Positions 37,830 through 49,412 of a DNA stretch of 64,000 nucleotides are shown in pieces. The stretch is from contig NZ_JABEZU010000003.1 in NCBI RefSeq assembly GCF_013149785.1, positions 310,001 through 374,000 of the forward strand. Direction: 5' to 3'. Position 1 is the stretch's first letter. Each line of letters starts with the position of its first letter. Made by a program: the position numbers and the translations under genes. The notes beneath the pieces are model-generated. The model made no database searches and had not been told where the DNA came from. It was given only the letters and a program-made list of their open reading frames with translations. Origin of the DNA: Isoptericola halotolerans. GTDB taxonomy: Bacteria; Actinomycetota; Actinomycetes; Actinomycetales; Cellulomonadaceae.

Positions 37830-38765
37830 CTATTCCTTCCCGAGGTCGCGGGCCGTGACGGTCACGTTCTGCCCGGCGGCCCGCAGCCGGTCGGCGATCT
37901 CCCCCGCGATCGCGACCGATCGGTGCTTCCCGCCGGTGCAGCCCACGGCGATCGTGGCGTAGCGCTTCTCCTCGGCGAGGTACCCGGCCAGCACGGGCTC
38001 CAGGGCCGCGACGTACCGTTCGACGAACTCGGTCGCACCCGGGCGCTCGAGCACGTAGCGGCGCACGGCGTCGTCCTGCCCGGTCAGGTGACGCAGCTCC
38101 GAGATCCAGTAGGGGTTGGCGAGGAAGCGCACGTCCACGACGTGATCCGCGTCCAGGGGCAGGCCGTACTTGAAGCCGAAGGCCAGCACGTTGATGCGCA
38201 GCGCGTCGACGGCACCGGCGGCCACGGCGTCCCGGACCTCCTTGGCGAGGTCGTGCACGGAGAGGTCCGAGGTGTCGACGACGACGTCGGCCCGCTCGGC
38301 GATCGACGCCAGCACCCGCCGCTCCGCCGCGATGCCGTCCAGGATCCGGCCGTCACCCTGCAGCGGGTGCGGGCGCCGCACGCTCTCGAAGCGTCGCACC
38401 AGCACCTCGTCCGAGGCGTCCAGGAACAGGATCCGGTAGGTGATGCCACCGGCGCGCAGGTGGCCGAGCGCCTCGGCCAGCTCCGGGAAGTACTCACGAC
38501 CGCGGACGTCGACCACCACGGCGAGCTGGTCGACCGACGATCCCGCTCTGGTCATCAGGTCGACGAGCGGCACGATCATCAGCGGCGGGAGGTTGTCGAC
38601 CACGAACCAGTCGAGGTCCTCCAGCACGCCGGCGGCGCGGGAACGCCCCGCCCCGGACATGCCGGTGATGATCAGCACCTCCGGGTCGGAGCGCGGTGGC
38701 GCCGGGGTCGCGGCCTCGATCTCGGCGATGCCCTGGGGAACGGTGATGGGCGACGGTTCGCTCAT
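37830..38765 (-). CDS. rapZ: RapZ-like nucleotide-binding protein (YvcJ family)
   Basis: A 311-residue P-loop protein. ATG 38765 overlaps the uvrC stop by ATGA. Walker A reads GMSGAGRS (35-42), with Arg in place of Lys, as I recall from other actinobacterial members. [31 protein letters not shown] and the C-terminal [20 protein letters not shown] are family hallmarks. In E. coli RapZ senses glucosamine 6-phosphate precursors and steers small-RNA decay; in Gram-positives the role is less clear. Upstream of yvcK and whiA in the usual order. Confidence 0.95.
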   Translation of the reverse strand: MSEPSPITVPQGIAEIEAATPAPPRSDPEVLIITGMSGAGRSRAAGVLEDLDWFVVDNLPPLMIVPLVDLMTRAGSSVDQLAVVVDVRGREYFPELAEALGHLRAGGITYRILFLDASDEVLVRRFESVRRPHPLQGDGRILDGIAAERRVLASIAERADVVVDTSDLSVHDLAKEVRDAVAAGAVDALRINVLAFGFKYGLPLDADHVVDVRFLANPYWISELRHLTGQDDAVRRYVLERPGATEFVERYVAALEPVLAGYLAEEKRYATIAVGCTGGKHRSVAIAGEIADRLRAAGQNVTVTARDLGKE

Positions 38766-40783
38766 GGGCCCAGCATGCCAGTCCGGTCGCCGTCGTCCGC
38801 GCTCGCCGTGCCCGACACGCCGGTGCCGGCCAGCGCGTCGACGACCGCCCTCGCCGTGCGGGCGCCCACGCCCTTGACCTCGGCGACCTCCTCGACGCTC
38901 GCCGCGCGCAGGCGCTTCACCGAACCGAAGCGCGCCAGCAACGCCTGCTGGCGGGCCGGCCCCAGCCCCGGCACGCCGTCCAGGACGGAGGACACCATGC
39001 CCTTGCTCCGCCGACGACGGTGCTGGGCGATGGCGAAGCGGTGCGCCTCGTCGCGCACGCGCTGCAGCAGGTACAGGCCCTGGGACGCCCGTTGCAGGAT
39101 CACGGGGTAGTCGTCGCCGGGCACCCAGACCTCCTCCAGCCGCTTGGCCAGCCCGCACAGTGCGACGTCGGTCACCCCCAGCTCGGCCAGCGCACGAGCG
39201 GCCGCGGCCACCTGCGGAGGGCCGCCGTCGACGACGACGAGCTGCGGCGGATAGGCGAACCGTCGCCTGTCCCCCTCCTCCGCGTCAGGACCGACCTCAC
39301 CGGTGGTCCCCAGCTCTCCGGACGCGTGCCGGTCGTCCAGGTAGCGGCGGAACCGGCGGGTGATCACCTCGTGCATCGCGGCGGTGTCGTCGGCCGCACC
39401 GTCCCCGTCCGGACCGCGCACCGAGAAGGAGCGGTACTCGCTCTTGCGCGGCAGGCCGTCCTCGAAGACGACCATCGACGCCGACTGGTACGAGCCCTGG
39501 GTGTGCGAGACGTCGTAGCACTCGATCCGCAGAGGCGCCTCGTCCAGGCCCAGCGCCTCCTGCAGCTCGGCGAGGGCCTGGCTGCGGGTCGTGAGGTCCC
39601 CGGCGCGCCGCGTGCGGTGCAGCGCGAGAGCCTGCTCGGCGTTCGCGTGGACGGTCGCGGCCAGCTCCCGCTTGTCCCCCCGCTGCGGGACCCGAACGTC
39701 GACCCGTGCGCCGCGCAGCCCCGTCAGCCAGGCGGTGACCTGCTCCAGGTCGGTCGGCAGGACGGGCACCAGGACCTCGCGCGGCACCGCGTCCCGCGCG
39801 ACGGCACGGGCCTCACGGTCGGTCGCCGCCGGGTCGCGGGCGTCGGCGACGGCCCCGTAGACCTGCTGCAGCAGGTGCTCGACGAGCTCGGCGTCTGTGA
39901 CGTCCTCGACCTTCTCGACCACCCAGCCGCGCTGGCCCCGGATCCGGCCGCCCCGCACGTGGAACACCTGGACGGCAGCCTCCAGGTCGTCGCCTGCCAG
40001 GGCGAAGACGTCGGCATCGGTCGCGTCGGAGAGCACGACGGCGTTCTTCTCCGTCACACGCCGCAGCGCCGCCAGGTCGTCACGCACCCGGGCGGCGCGC
40101 TCGTACTCCTGGTGCGCGGCCGCGTCCGCCATCTCCTGCTCCAGCCGCCGGACGAACCGCCCGGTGTCGCCCGCCATGAAGTCGCACAGGTCGCTCGCCA
40201 GGGCACGGTGATCGGCAGGGCTGACCCTGCCGACGCACGGCGCCGCGCACTTGTCGATGTAGCCGAGCAGGCAGGGCCGGCCGGACTGCTCCGCACGCCG
40301 GTACACCCCGGCCGAGCAGGTCCGCACGGGGAACACGCGGAGCAGGAGGTCGAGCGTCTCGCGGATCGCCCACGCGTGCCCGTACGGACCGAAGTAGCGC
40401 GTCCCCGGACGCTTGACCCCGCGCATCACCTGCGCACGGGGGATCTCGTCCCCCATCGTCACCGCGAGGTAGGGGTAGGACTTGTCGTCGCGGTACTTGA
40501 CGTTGAACCGCGGGTCGTACTCCTTGATCCAGGAGTACTCCAGGGACAGCGCCTCCACCTCGGTCCCGACGACGGTCCACTCGACGGACGCCGCCGTCGT
40601 CACCATCTGCTGGGTCCGGTGGTGGAGGTTCGCGACGTCCTGGAAGTAGCTCGAGAGCCGTTGACGCAGGTTCTTCGCCTTGCCGACGTAGATCACCCGA
40701 CCGTGGGCCTCGCGGAACCGGTAGACACCCGGCGAGGTGGGGATCTCCCCCGGTCGTGGACGATAGGTCGCAGGGTCGGCCAT
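38762..40783 (-). CDS. uvrC: Excinuclease ABC subunit C
   Basis: A 673-residue nuclease making both incisions in nucleotide excision repair. GIY-YIG domain at the N-terminus ([26 protein letters not shown] in two parts), then the Cys-rich [19 protein letters not shown], the UVR motif for UvrB contact (about 205-240), the RNase H-like endonuclease domain ([32 protein letters not shown]) and the C-terminal helix-hairpin-helix pair ([19 protein letters not shown]). Full length. It is first in uvrC-rapZ-yvcK-whiA. Confidence 0.98.
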   Translation of the reverse strand: MADPATYRPRPGEIPTSPGVYRFREAHGRVIYVGKAKNLRQRLSSYFQDVANLHHRTQQMVTTAASVEWTVVGTEVEALSLEYSWIKEYDPRFNVKYRDDKSYPYLAVTMGDEIPRAQVMRGVKRPGTRYFGPYGHAWAIRETLDLLLRVFPVRTCSAGVYRRAEQSGRPCLLGYIDKCAAPCVGRVSPADHRALASDLCDFMAGDTGRFVRRLEQEMADAAAHQEYERAARVRDDLAALRRVTEKNAVVLSDATDADVFALAGDDLEAAVQVFHVRGGRIRGQRGWVVEKVEDVTDAELVEHLLQQVYGAVADARDPAATDREARAVARDAVPREVLVPVLPTDLEQVTAWLTGLRGARVDVRVPQRGDKRELAATVHANAEQALALHRTRRAGDLTTRSQALAELQEALGLDEAPLRIECYDVSHTQGSYQSASMVVFEDGLPRKSEYRSFSVRGPDGDGAADDTAAMHEVITRRFRRYLDDRHASGELGTTGEVGPDAEEGDRRRFAYPPQLVVVDGGPPQVAAAARALAELGVTDVALCGLAKRLEEVWVPGDDYPVILQRASQGLYLLQRVRDEAHRFAIAQHRRRRSKGMVSSVLDGVPGLGPARQQALLARFGSVKRLRAASVEEVAEVKGVGARTARAVVDALAGTGVSGTASADDGDRTGMLGP

Positions 40784-40825
40784 GAGCCCCAGGTTAGGTC
40801 AGGACACCGACACGGCGGGAAACCG

Positions 40826-41335
40826 TCAGGCGGCCGCGTCAGCCAGGTGCAGCGGGGCAGGCTCGACGACGACCGAGAAGTTGACGCTCCGCGCGAGGAA
40901 GCACATCGCGTGCGCACGGCGGTGCAGGCCCGCGACGTGCTCGTCCGTGGCCTGCTCACCCGGTTCCACCACCACACGCGGGCGCAGCGTGACGTCCGTG
41001 AACTGCCCCTCGCCCCGCGACTCGACCCTCATCGTGCCCGACGCGTCGTCGACGTACTGCCGCACCGCCAGGCCGGTCTCCGCGGAGAGGTGCAGGAACC
41101 ACAGCATGTGGCACTGCGACAGGCTGGCCACGAACAGGTCCTCGGGGCTGTACCGGGCGGGGTCACCACGAAAGGCCGGGTCCGCCGAACCCGGGATCCC
41201 CGGACGGCCGGGCAGGGCGACGTCGTGGTCGCGAGAGTAGGCGACGTACGACGACGTCACGGCCTCCGGGCTGCCCGGGTCGACGCCCGAGGCGGGCCAG
41301 GTGACGGCGACCGAGTACTCGTGGTGGGCTCCCAT
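40826..41335 (-). CDS. OsmC-family protein
   Basis: A 169-residue protein of the OsmC/Ohr superfamily, thiol peroxidases acting on organic hydroperoxides. The two redox Cys are in DLFVASLSQCHMLWFLHL (about residue 76) and HRRAHAMCFLARSVN (about 147). PEDLF and the strand-rich N-terminus support the fold. ATG 41335 is taken as start; GTG 41341 two codons earlier is equally possible, as neither has a clear ribosome-binding site. It lies alone between uvrC and uvrA on the same strand. The substrate is not determined. Confidence 0.88.
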   Translation of the reverse strand: MGAHHEYSVAVTWPASGVDPGSPEAVTSSYVAYSRDHDVALPGRPGIPGSADPAFRGDPARYSPEDLFVASLSQCHMLWFLHLSAETGLAVRQYVDDASGTMRVESRGEGQFTDVTLRPRVVVEPGEQATDEHVAGLHRRAHAMCFLARSVNFSVVVEPAPLHLADAAA

Positions 41336-41352
41336 GGCCACACCGTAGAGGC

Positions 41353-44313
<2,961 letters not shown>

Positions 44314-44343
44314 CGCAGCATCCTACGGCGACCCACCCGCATT

Positions 44344-44357
44344 CGTACAGGTGTTCC
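44344..44357. promoter_or_regulatory. Candidate LexA (SOS) box upstream of uvrA
   Basis: CGTACAGGTGTTCC matches the Gram-positive/actinobacterial SOS consensus CGAAC-N4-GTTCG except at one base of the left arm and the last base. Location 31 bp before the uvrA start is where LexA would block transcription. Confidence 0.55.
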
Positions 44358-44429
44358 ATGTCACCGCCCGGCACTCCTGCAGGGCGGAGCATCGCACCGC
44401 CGGTGGGTCGAAGATGCTTGGATGGCGAC

Positions 44430-44726
44430 ATGAAGACCTACGCCGTCACCTATGACTACGCCCCCGGCAGCGCCGCCGCCCGCGACCGGGTGCGTCCCGC
44501 CCACCGTGAGCTCCTCGGGACACTGCGCACCGCAGGGTCCGTCCTCGTGTCGGGCCCCTTGCCTGCGACCGACGAGCACCCCGACGGCGCCCTGATCGTG
44601 GTGACGGCCCCGTCGGAGCAGGCCGCGACGACCCTGCTCGACGGCGACCCCTTCCGTCTCGAGGGCCTCGTGGACCGGCTGACGGTGCGCGAGTGGGTGC
44701 CGGTCATCGGCGGCTTCTCGACCTGA
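44430..44726 (+). CDS. YciI-like (YCII-domain) protein
   Basis: A 98-residue protein with the small alpha/beta YCII fold. ATG 44430 (MKTYAVTYDYAP) is the start. The conserved His lies in RPAHRELLGTLRTAG (about residue 26-40). DGALIVVTAPSEQAATTLLDGDPF follows, giving the typical end-strand with Asp. Members may be dioxygenase-like or dehydrochlorinase-like enzymes; most are uncharacterised. It is divergent from uvrA and convergent with terC. No functional link to either is evident. Confidence 0.85.
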   Translation: MKTYAVTYDYAPGSAAARDRVRPAHRELLGTLRTAGSVLVSGPLPATDEHPDGALIVVTAPSEQAATTLLDGDPFRLEGLVDRLTVREWVPVIGGFST

Positions 44727-44747
44727 GGCCGACCCGCGCGTGGTCGG

Positions 44748-45746
44748 CTACGCCGCGCTGTCGCGCGTCAGGACCTTCTGGCGGCGGCGCGAGGCGAGCA
44801 GCGAGAAGATCGTGGTGATCGCCAGCACGACGACGATGAAGCTCAACGAGACCGCCGTCGGGATCTCCGGGATCGCGTGCACGGGCTCGCCACCGTTGAC
44901 GAACGGCAGCTCGTTGGTGTGCAGCGCGTGGATGACCAGCTTGACGCCGATGAACCCCAGGATCGCGGCGAGACCGTAGTTGAGGAAGACCAACCGGTCG
45001 AGCAACCCGTCCACGAGGAAGTAGAGCTGCCGCAGTCCCAGCAGCGAGAACGCGTTGGCGGTGAAGACGAGGAACGTCTCCTGGGTCAGGCCGAAGATCG
45101 CCGGGATCGAGTCGACGGCGAAGAGCAGGTCGGCGCTGCCGATGGCGATCATCACGATGAGCATCGGGGTGACGTACCGCCTGCCGTCGATCCTCGTCGT
45201 CAGGCGGTGCTCGACGTAGGTGTCGGTGGTCGGAAGGACCCGCCGCGTCAGCCGCAGCACGGCGTTCTCGCTGAACTCCTCGTCGTGGTCGGTCCCGGCA
45301 CGGGCCTGAGCGACGGCGGTCCAGATGAGGAACGCACCGAAGACGTAGAAGATCCACGCGAAGTTCGCGATGAGCGCGGCACCGGTGAAGATGAAGATCG
45401 TCCGCAGCACCAGGGCGATGGTGATCCCGATCAGCAGCACCCGCTGCTGGTGCTCTCGGGGCACCCTGAAGCTCGTCATGATCAGGACGAACACGAAGAG
45501 GTTGTCGACGCTCAGCGACTTCTCGGTGACGTAGCCGGCGAAGTACTCACCACCGTAGGTGGGCCCCCAGACGACGAGGACGACGACCCCGAAGAGGAGT
45601 GCGACGGCGACGTAGGCCAGTGACCACCAGGTCGACTCCTTCAGGGTCGGGGCGTGCGGCGTGCGCACGTGGCCGACGTAGTCGATGGCGAGCATGGCGA
45701 GGATCGCGCCGACGGTGGCGATCCATACCCAGACAGGCACGTCCAT
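44748..45746 (-). CDS. TerC/Alx-family integral membrane protein
   Basis: A 332-residue membrane protein with about eight transmembrane helices. TerC-family marks are EKSLSVDNLFVFVLIMTSF (Glu/Asp in a helix, about 75-93) and SADLLFAVDSIPAIFGLTQETFLVFTANAFSLLGLRQLYFL (about 205-245, described as one conserved block). Relatives export Mn2+ or help load metal into exported proteins. The Asp-bearing helices fit a metal route. Upstream lies a candidate manganese riboswitch whose last stem contains the ribosome-binding site, supporting a manganese-exporter role. Confidence 0.93.
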   Translation of the reverse strand: MDVPVWVWIATVGAILAMLAIDYVGHVRTPHAPTLKESTWWSLAYVAVALLFGVVVLVVWGPTYGGEYFAGYVTEKSLSVDNLFVFVLIMTSFRVPREHQQRVLLIGITIALVLRTIFIFTGAALIANFAWIFYVFGAFLIWTAVAQARAGTDHDEEFSENAVLRLTRRVLPTTDTYVEHRLTTRIDGRRYVTPMLIVMIAIGSADLLFAVDSIPAIFGLTQETFLVFTANAFSLLGLRQLYFLVDGLLDRLVFLNYGLAAILGFIGVKLVIHALHTNELPFVNGGEPVHAIPEIPTAVSLSFIVVVLAITTIFSLLASRRRQKVLTRDSAA

Positions 45747-45751
45747 GGGGT

Positions 45752-45885
45752 ACTCCTTCGGTACACAGAGTCAGTACCGAAGGTCTCCTCCACCTGTGGT
45801 CGCGCCAGCAGGTCGACAGGGCCGGTCCGGCGACGACGCCCGACGTGATGACGGCCCTGCACGTTGTGGAGTACTCCCCCTCGTC
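45752..45885 (-). promoter_or_regulatory. Candidate yybP-ykoY (Mn2+) riboswitch upstream of terC
   Basis: On the minus strand the leader carries the two conserved yybP-ykoY loops: GGGGGAGTACTCC near its 5' end and GGAGGAGACC near its 3' end. The second is followed at once by the stem CCTTCGGTA...TACCGAAGG (45755-45783). The AAGGAG ribosome-binding site of terC forms the end of that stem. Metal binding would rearrange it and free translation. The assignment rests on motif and context. Confidence 0.75.
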
Positions 45886-45913
45886 GAGCAGTCAGCATAC
45901 GGCACCGCGAGGG

Positions 45914-48022
45914 TCACCCGGTCGCGTCACGCATCTGGCGCAGCTCCTTCTTCAGGCCCCCGATCTCGTCCCGCAGCCTCGCGGCGACCTCGAACTGCAG
46001 CTCGGCAGCAGCGGCGTGCATCTGGTCGCTCAGCTCCTGGATGAGCTCGGCGAGCTCGTCCGCGGCCAGCCCTGCCAGGCGGTTGCCCGACGTCGCGGCC
46101 TCCTTCGGCGTGCCGGGCACGGCTGCCCTCGGGCGACCGTCGCCCGGCGTCTTGCGGTAACCGCCGGCCAGCAGCTCTGCGGTGTCGATGTCCTCGCGCG
46201 CGAGCATGTCGGTGACGTCCGCGATGCGCTTGCGCAGCGGTTGCGGGTCGATCCCTCGCTCCGCGTTGTAGGCCTGCTGCTTCTCCCGTCGCCGGCTCGT
46301 CTCGTCCAGGGCGAACCGCATCGCCGGGGTCACCTTGTCGGCGTACATGTGCACCTGACCCGTGACGTTGCGCGCCGCTCGTCCGATGGTCTGGATCAAC
46401 GAGCGCTCCGACCGCAGGAAGCCCTCCTTGTCCGCGTCGAGGATCGCCACGAGCGAGACCTCCGGCAGGTCGAGGCCCTCGCGCAGCAGGTTGATCCCCA
46501 CGAGCACGTCGTACTCGCCCATCCTCAGCTCGCGCAACAGCTCGACCCGCCGCAGCGTGTCCACCTCGGAGTGCAGGTAGCGCACCCGGACGTCCTTGCC
46601 GAGCAGGTAGTCGGTGAGGTCCTCGGCCATCTTCTTGGTGAGCGTCGTCACCAGGACGCGCTCGTTGCGGTCCACCCGGTCGCGGATCTCGCCGAGGAGG
46701 TCGTCGATCTGGCCTGTCGTCGGCTTGACCACGACCTCCGGGTCGACGAGGCCCGTCGGCCGGATGATCTGCTCGACGACACCGTCGGACATCGCCAGCT
46801 CGTAGTCGCCGGGCGTGGCCGACAGGTAGACCGTCTGGCCGATCCTCTCGACGAACTCCTCCCAGCGCAGCGGCCGGTTGTCCATCGCGCTCGGGAGCCG
46901 GAAGCCGTGGTCCACGAGCGCCCGCTTGCGGGACATGTCACCTTCGAACATGGCGCCGATCTGCGGCACCGTCACGTGCGACTCGTCGATGACGAGCAGG
47001 AAGTCCTCGGGGAAGTAGTCGAGCAACGTGTTCGGTGGCGTGCCCCCCTCGCGGCCGTCGATGTGGCGCGAGTAGTTCTCGATGCCGTTGCAGGTGCCGA
47101 TCGAGCGCATCATCTCGATGTCGTAGGTGGTCCGCATGCGCAGCCTCTGTGCCTCGAGGAGCTTGTCCTGCTTCTCCAGGTCGGCCAGCCGCGCCTCGAG
47201 CTCGGCCTCGATGCCGCCGATCGCGCGCTCCATGCGCTCGGGCCCCGCGACGTAGTGCGTCGCCGGGAACAGGTACACGCTGCTCTCGTTGCGGATCACG
47301 TCACCGGTCAACGGGTGCAGGGTCTGGATCGACTCGATCTCGTCGCCGAAGAGCTCGATCCGGACGGCGAGCTCCTCGTAGACCGGGATGATCTCCACGG
47401 TGTCGCCGCGCACCCGGAACGTCCCACGGGTGAACGCCATGTCGTTGCGGGTGTACTGCATCTGCACGAACCTGCGGAGCATCTCGTCGCGGTCGACGAC
47501 GTCGCCCACCTCCAGACGCACCATCCGGTCGACGTACTCCTGCGGCGTGCCGAGACCGTAGATGCACGACACCGACGCCACCACGACGGTGTCGCGCCGC
47601 GTCAACAGGTTCGACGTCGCCGAGTGTCGCAACCGCTCGACCTCGTCGTTGATCGAGGAGTCCTTCTCGATGTAGGTGTCCGTCTGGGCGATGTACGCCT
47701 CGGGCTGGTAGTAGTCGTAGTAGGAGACGAAGTACTCGACGGCGTTGTTCGGCAGGAGCTCGCGGAACTCCGTGGCGAGCTGCGCGGCGAGCGTCTTGTT
47801 CGGGGCCATGATCAGGGTGGGACGCTGCAGCTTCTCGATCAGCCAGGCCGTCGTCGCGCTCTTGCCCGTGCCGGTCGCCCCCAGCAGGACGACGTCCTTC
47901 TCCCCTGCCTGGATCCTCCCCGCCAGGTCGCCGATCGCGGCCGGTTGGTCACCGCTCGGTTCGAACTCCGAGATCACCTCGAAGGGTGCCACGGTGCGCT
48001 GCAGGTCGGTCACGGGTCGCAT
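45914..48022 (-). CDS. uvrB: Excinuclease ABC subunit B
   Basis: A 702-residue helicase-like repair protein. Walker A is [20 protein letters not shown] (about 47-54 core); the beta-hairpin [21 protein letters not shown] inserts into DNA; DEAD-like [11 protein letters not shown] and motif [12 protein letters not shown] follow. The C-terminal UVR motif ([29 protein letters not shown], interrupted here for length) contacts UvrC. Full length. No LexA box was seen upstream, unlike uvrA; a 12-bp tandem repeat lies there instead. Confidence 0.98.
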   Translation of the reverse strand: MRPVTDLQRTVAPFEVISEFEPSGDQPAAIGDLAGRIQAGEKDVVLLGATGTGKSATTAWLIEKLQRPTLIMAPNKTLAAQLATEFRELLPNNAVEYFVSYYDYYQPEAYIAQTDTYIEKDSSINDEVERLRHSATSNLLTRRDTVVVASVSCIYGLGTPQEYVDRMVRLEVGDVVDRDEMLRRFVQMQYTRNDMAFTRGTFRVRGDTVEIIPVYEELAVRIELFGDEIESIQTLHPLTGDVIRNESSVYLFPATHYVAGPERMERAIGGIEAELEARLADLEKQDKLLEAQRLRMRTTYDIEMMRSIGTCNGIENYSRHIDGREGGTPPNTLLDYFPEDFLLVIDESHVTVPQIGAMFEGDMSRKRALVDHGFRLPSAMDNRPLRWEEFVERIGQTVYLSATPGDYELAMSDGVVEQIIRPTGLVDPEVVVKPTTGQIDDLLGEIRDRVDRNERVLVTTLTKKMAEDLTDYLLGKDVRVRYLHSEVDTLRRVELLRELRMGEYDVLVGINLLREGLDLPEVSLVAILDADKEGFLRSERSLIQTIGRAARNVTGQVHMYADKVTPAMRFALDETSRRREKQQAYNAERGIDPQPLRKRIADVTDMLAREDIDTAELLAGGYRKTPGDGRPRAAVPGTPKEAATSGNRLAGLAADELAELIQELSDQMHAAAAELQFEVAARLRDEIGGLKKELRQMRDATG

Positions 48023-48080
48023 GGCACCACGGTAGGCCGTGACACCGACATCCGGCCCACGGGACGAAGGCAGGTGCCGA

Positions 48081-48128
48081 GGTCGAGTGCCGGGACCGAT
48101 GCTCGGGTCAGTGCCCGGGTCAGTGCTC
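48081..48128. repeat. Four-unit 12-bp tandem repeat between pcp and uvrB
   Basis: Four consecutive 12-mers starting at 48081, 48093, 48105 and 48117 follow the pattern GGGTCAGTGCYC; the last two differ at one base and the first two are more diverged. The array crosses the pcp stop (48120-48122) and ends 59 bp from the uvrB start. Confidence 0.75.
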
Positions 48129-48749
48129 GGCGCCCGCCGCGACCAGCAGGTCGCCGGTCCCCGCGACCTGGTGCCGGACTGCGGTCCGGACCACCGCGGA
48201 CAACGCCCGGGCCGCCGTGGCCGGAGGGACGACGTCGCCGGAGGGCACGTGCACGAACCCCACCCGGACCGGCCTGCCGACGACCGCGTGCGCCAGGGCG
48301 TAGAAGGTGGCGTTGCAGACGTACGTCCCCGCGCTGTTGCTCACACCGACCGGCACACCCAGCTCCTCGACCGCGCGCAGCGCCGCCTTGATCGGCAACG
48401 AGGTGAGATAGGCCGCCGGACCACCGACCACGACCGGTTCGTCGATCGGGCGACGACCGTCGTTGTCGGCGATACGGGCGTCCGCGACGTTGATCGCCAC
48501 CCGCTCGAGACGCACGGTGCCCGTGCCGGCCGCCAGGCCCACACTTACCACGACCTCCGGTTCGTGCTCGACGAGCAGGCGCCGCACCGCCAGGGCAGCG
48601 CCTGCGAACGTCACGGGCAGGCGGGCGGTGACGAGCTCGTGGTCGCCTCCCGCGGCGCCCCACGCGTCCGCCACCAGCCGGACCGCCTCCCAGGACTCGT
48701 TGACCGTCGCCCCGCCGAACGGCTCGAACCCGGTGACCAGGACCCTCAC
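48120..48749 (-). CDS. pcp: Pyroglutamyl-peptidase I
   Basis: A 209-residue C15 cysteine peptidase removing N-terminal pyroglutamate from peptides in the cytoplasm. The catalytic triad is visible: Glu82 in [11 protein letters not shown], Cys145 in [14 protein letters not shown] and His167 in [24 protein letters not shown] opens the fold. GTG 48749 overlaps the coaE stop by GTGA, so coaE and pcp are coupled. Length and residues are normal; it is probably a house-keeping peptide-scavenging enzyme. Confidence 0.95.
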   Translation of the reverse strand: MRVLVTGFEPFGGATVNESWEAVRLVADAWGAAGGDHELVTARLPVTFAGAALAVRRLLVEHEPEVVVSVGLAAGTGTVRLERVAINVADARIADNDGRRPIDEPVVVGGPAAYLTSLPIKAALRAVEELGVPVGVSNSAGTYVCNATFYALAHAVVGRPVRVGFVHVPSGDVVPPATAARALSAVVRTAVRHQVAGTGDLLVAAGAEH

Positions 48750-49378
48750 ACCAGGTCCTCGGCGTCCAGCTCCTCGGCGACCTCGCCGGACACGCGCTCC
48801 CAGAGCTCGTCGACCTGACCCTGCAGCTGCTGCAGCGTCCCGGTACCGTCCAGCACGACGTCGGCGAGCGCCAGTCGTTCGGCGTCGTCCGCCTGGGCCT
48901 CGACCCGCGAGCGCGCCTCGGCCGGGGTCAGAGCACGTCCCGCGACGAGCCGCTCCACCCGCTGCTCGGCGGGGGCGTGGACGACCACGAGCAGGTGGAA
49001 CCGGTCCGCCTGGCCGGTCTCCACCAGCAGGGGGATGTCGTGCACGACGACCGCCCGGGGGTCCGCCGCGCCGGCCATCGCCTCACGCTCCGCCGCCAGA
49101 CGTCGCACCTGCGGGTGCACGATGTCCTCGAGCCGCGACCGCGCGGCCCCGTCGCCGAAGACGAGCCGTCCCAGGGCGGCACGGTCCAGCGAGCCGTCGA
49201 CGGCCAGGACCCCGTGCCCGAACTCCTCGGCCACCTCGACCAACCCGACCGACCCGGGCGCCACCGCCTCGCGGGCCAGCACGTCGTGATCGATCACGAC
49301 CGCACCGCGCTCGCCGAGACGCCGCGCCACCGCGGACTTGCCTGCTGCGATACCACCGGTCAGACCTATGCGGAACAT
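48746..49378 (-). CDS. coaE: Dephospho-CoA kinase
   Basis: A 210-residue kinase for the last step of coenzyme A synthesis. ATG 49378 (MFRIGLTGGIAAGKSAVARRL) places the P-loop GGIAAGKS at residues 8-15. DHDVLAREAVAPGS and HDIPLLVETG are the substrate-binding segments. It lacks the C-terminal UPF0157 extension found in mycobacterial CoaE. It is divergent from the ABC exporter gene with 34 bp between starts and coupled to pcp. Confidence 0.96.
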   Translation of the reverse strand: MFRIGLTGGIAAGKSAVARRLGERGAVVIDHDVLAREAVAPGSVGLVEVAEEFGHGVLAVDGSLDRAALGRLVFGDGAARSRLEDIVHPQVRRLAAEREAMAGAADPRAVVVHDIPLLVETGQADRFHLLVVVHAPAEQRVERLVAGRALTPAEARSRVEAQADDAERLALADVVLDGTGTLQQLQGQVDELWERVSGEVAEELDAEDLV

Positions 49379-49412
49379 GGGTCCATCCTGCCCCGGCCGT
49401 AGGCTGCACGCC

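Noticed and set aside
37830-38765. RapZ Walker A with Arg instead of Lys as a sign of inactivity
   Set aside because: The GMSGAGRS form is, to my knowledge, normal for actinobacterial RapZ/YvcJ proteins.
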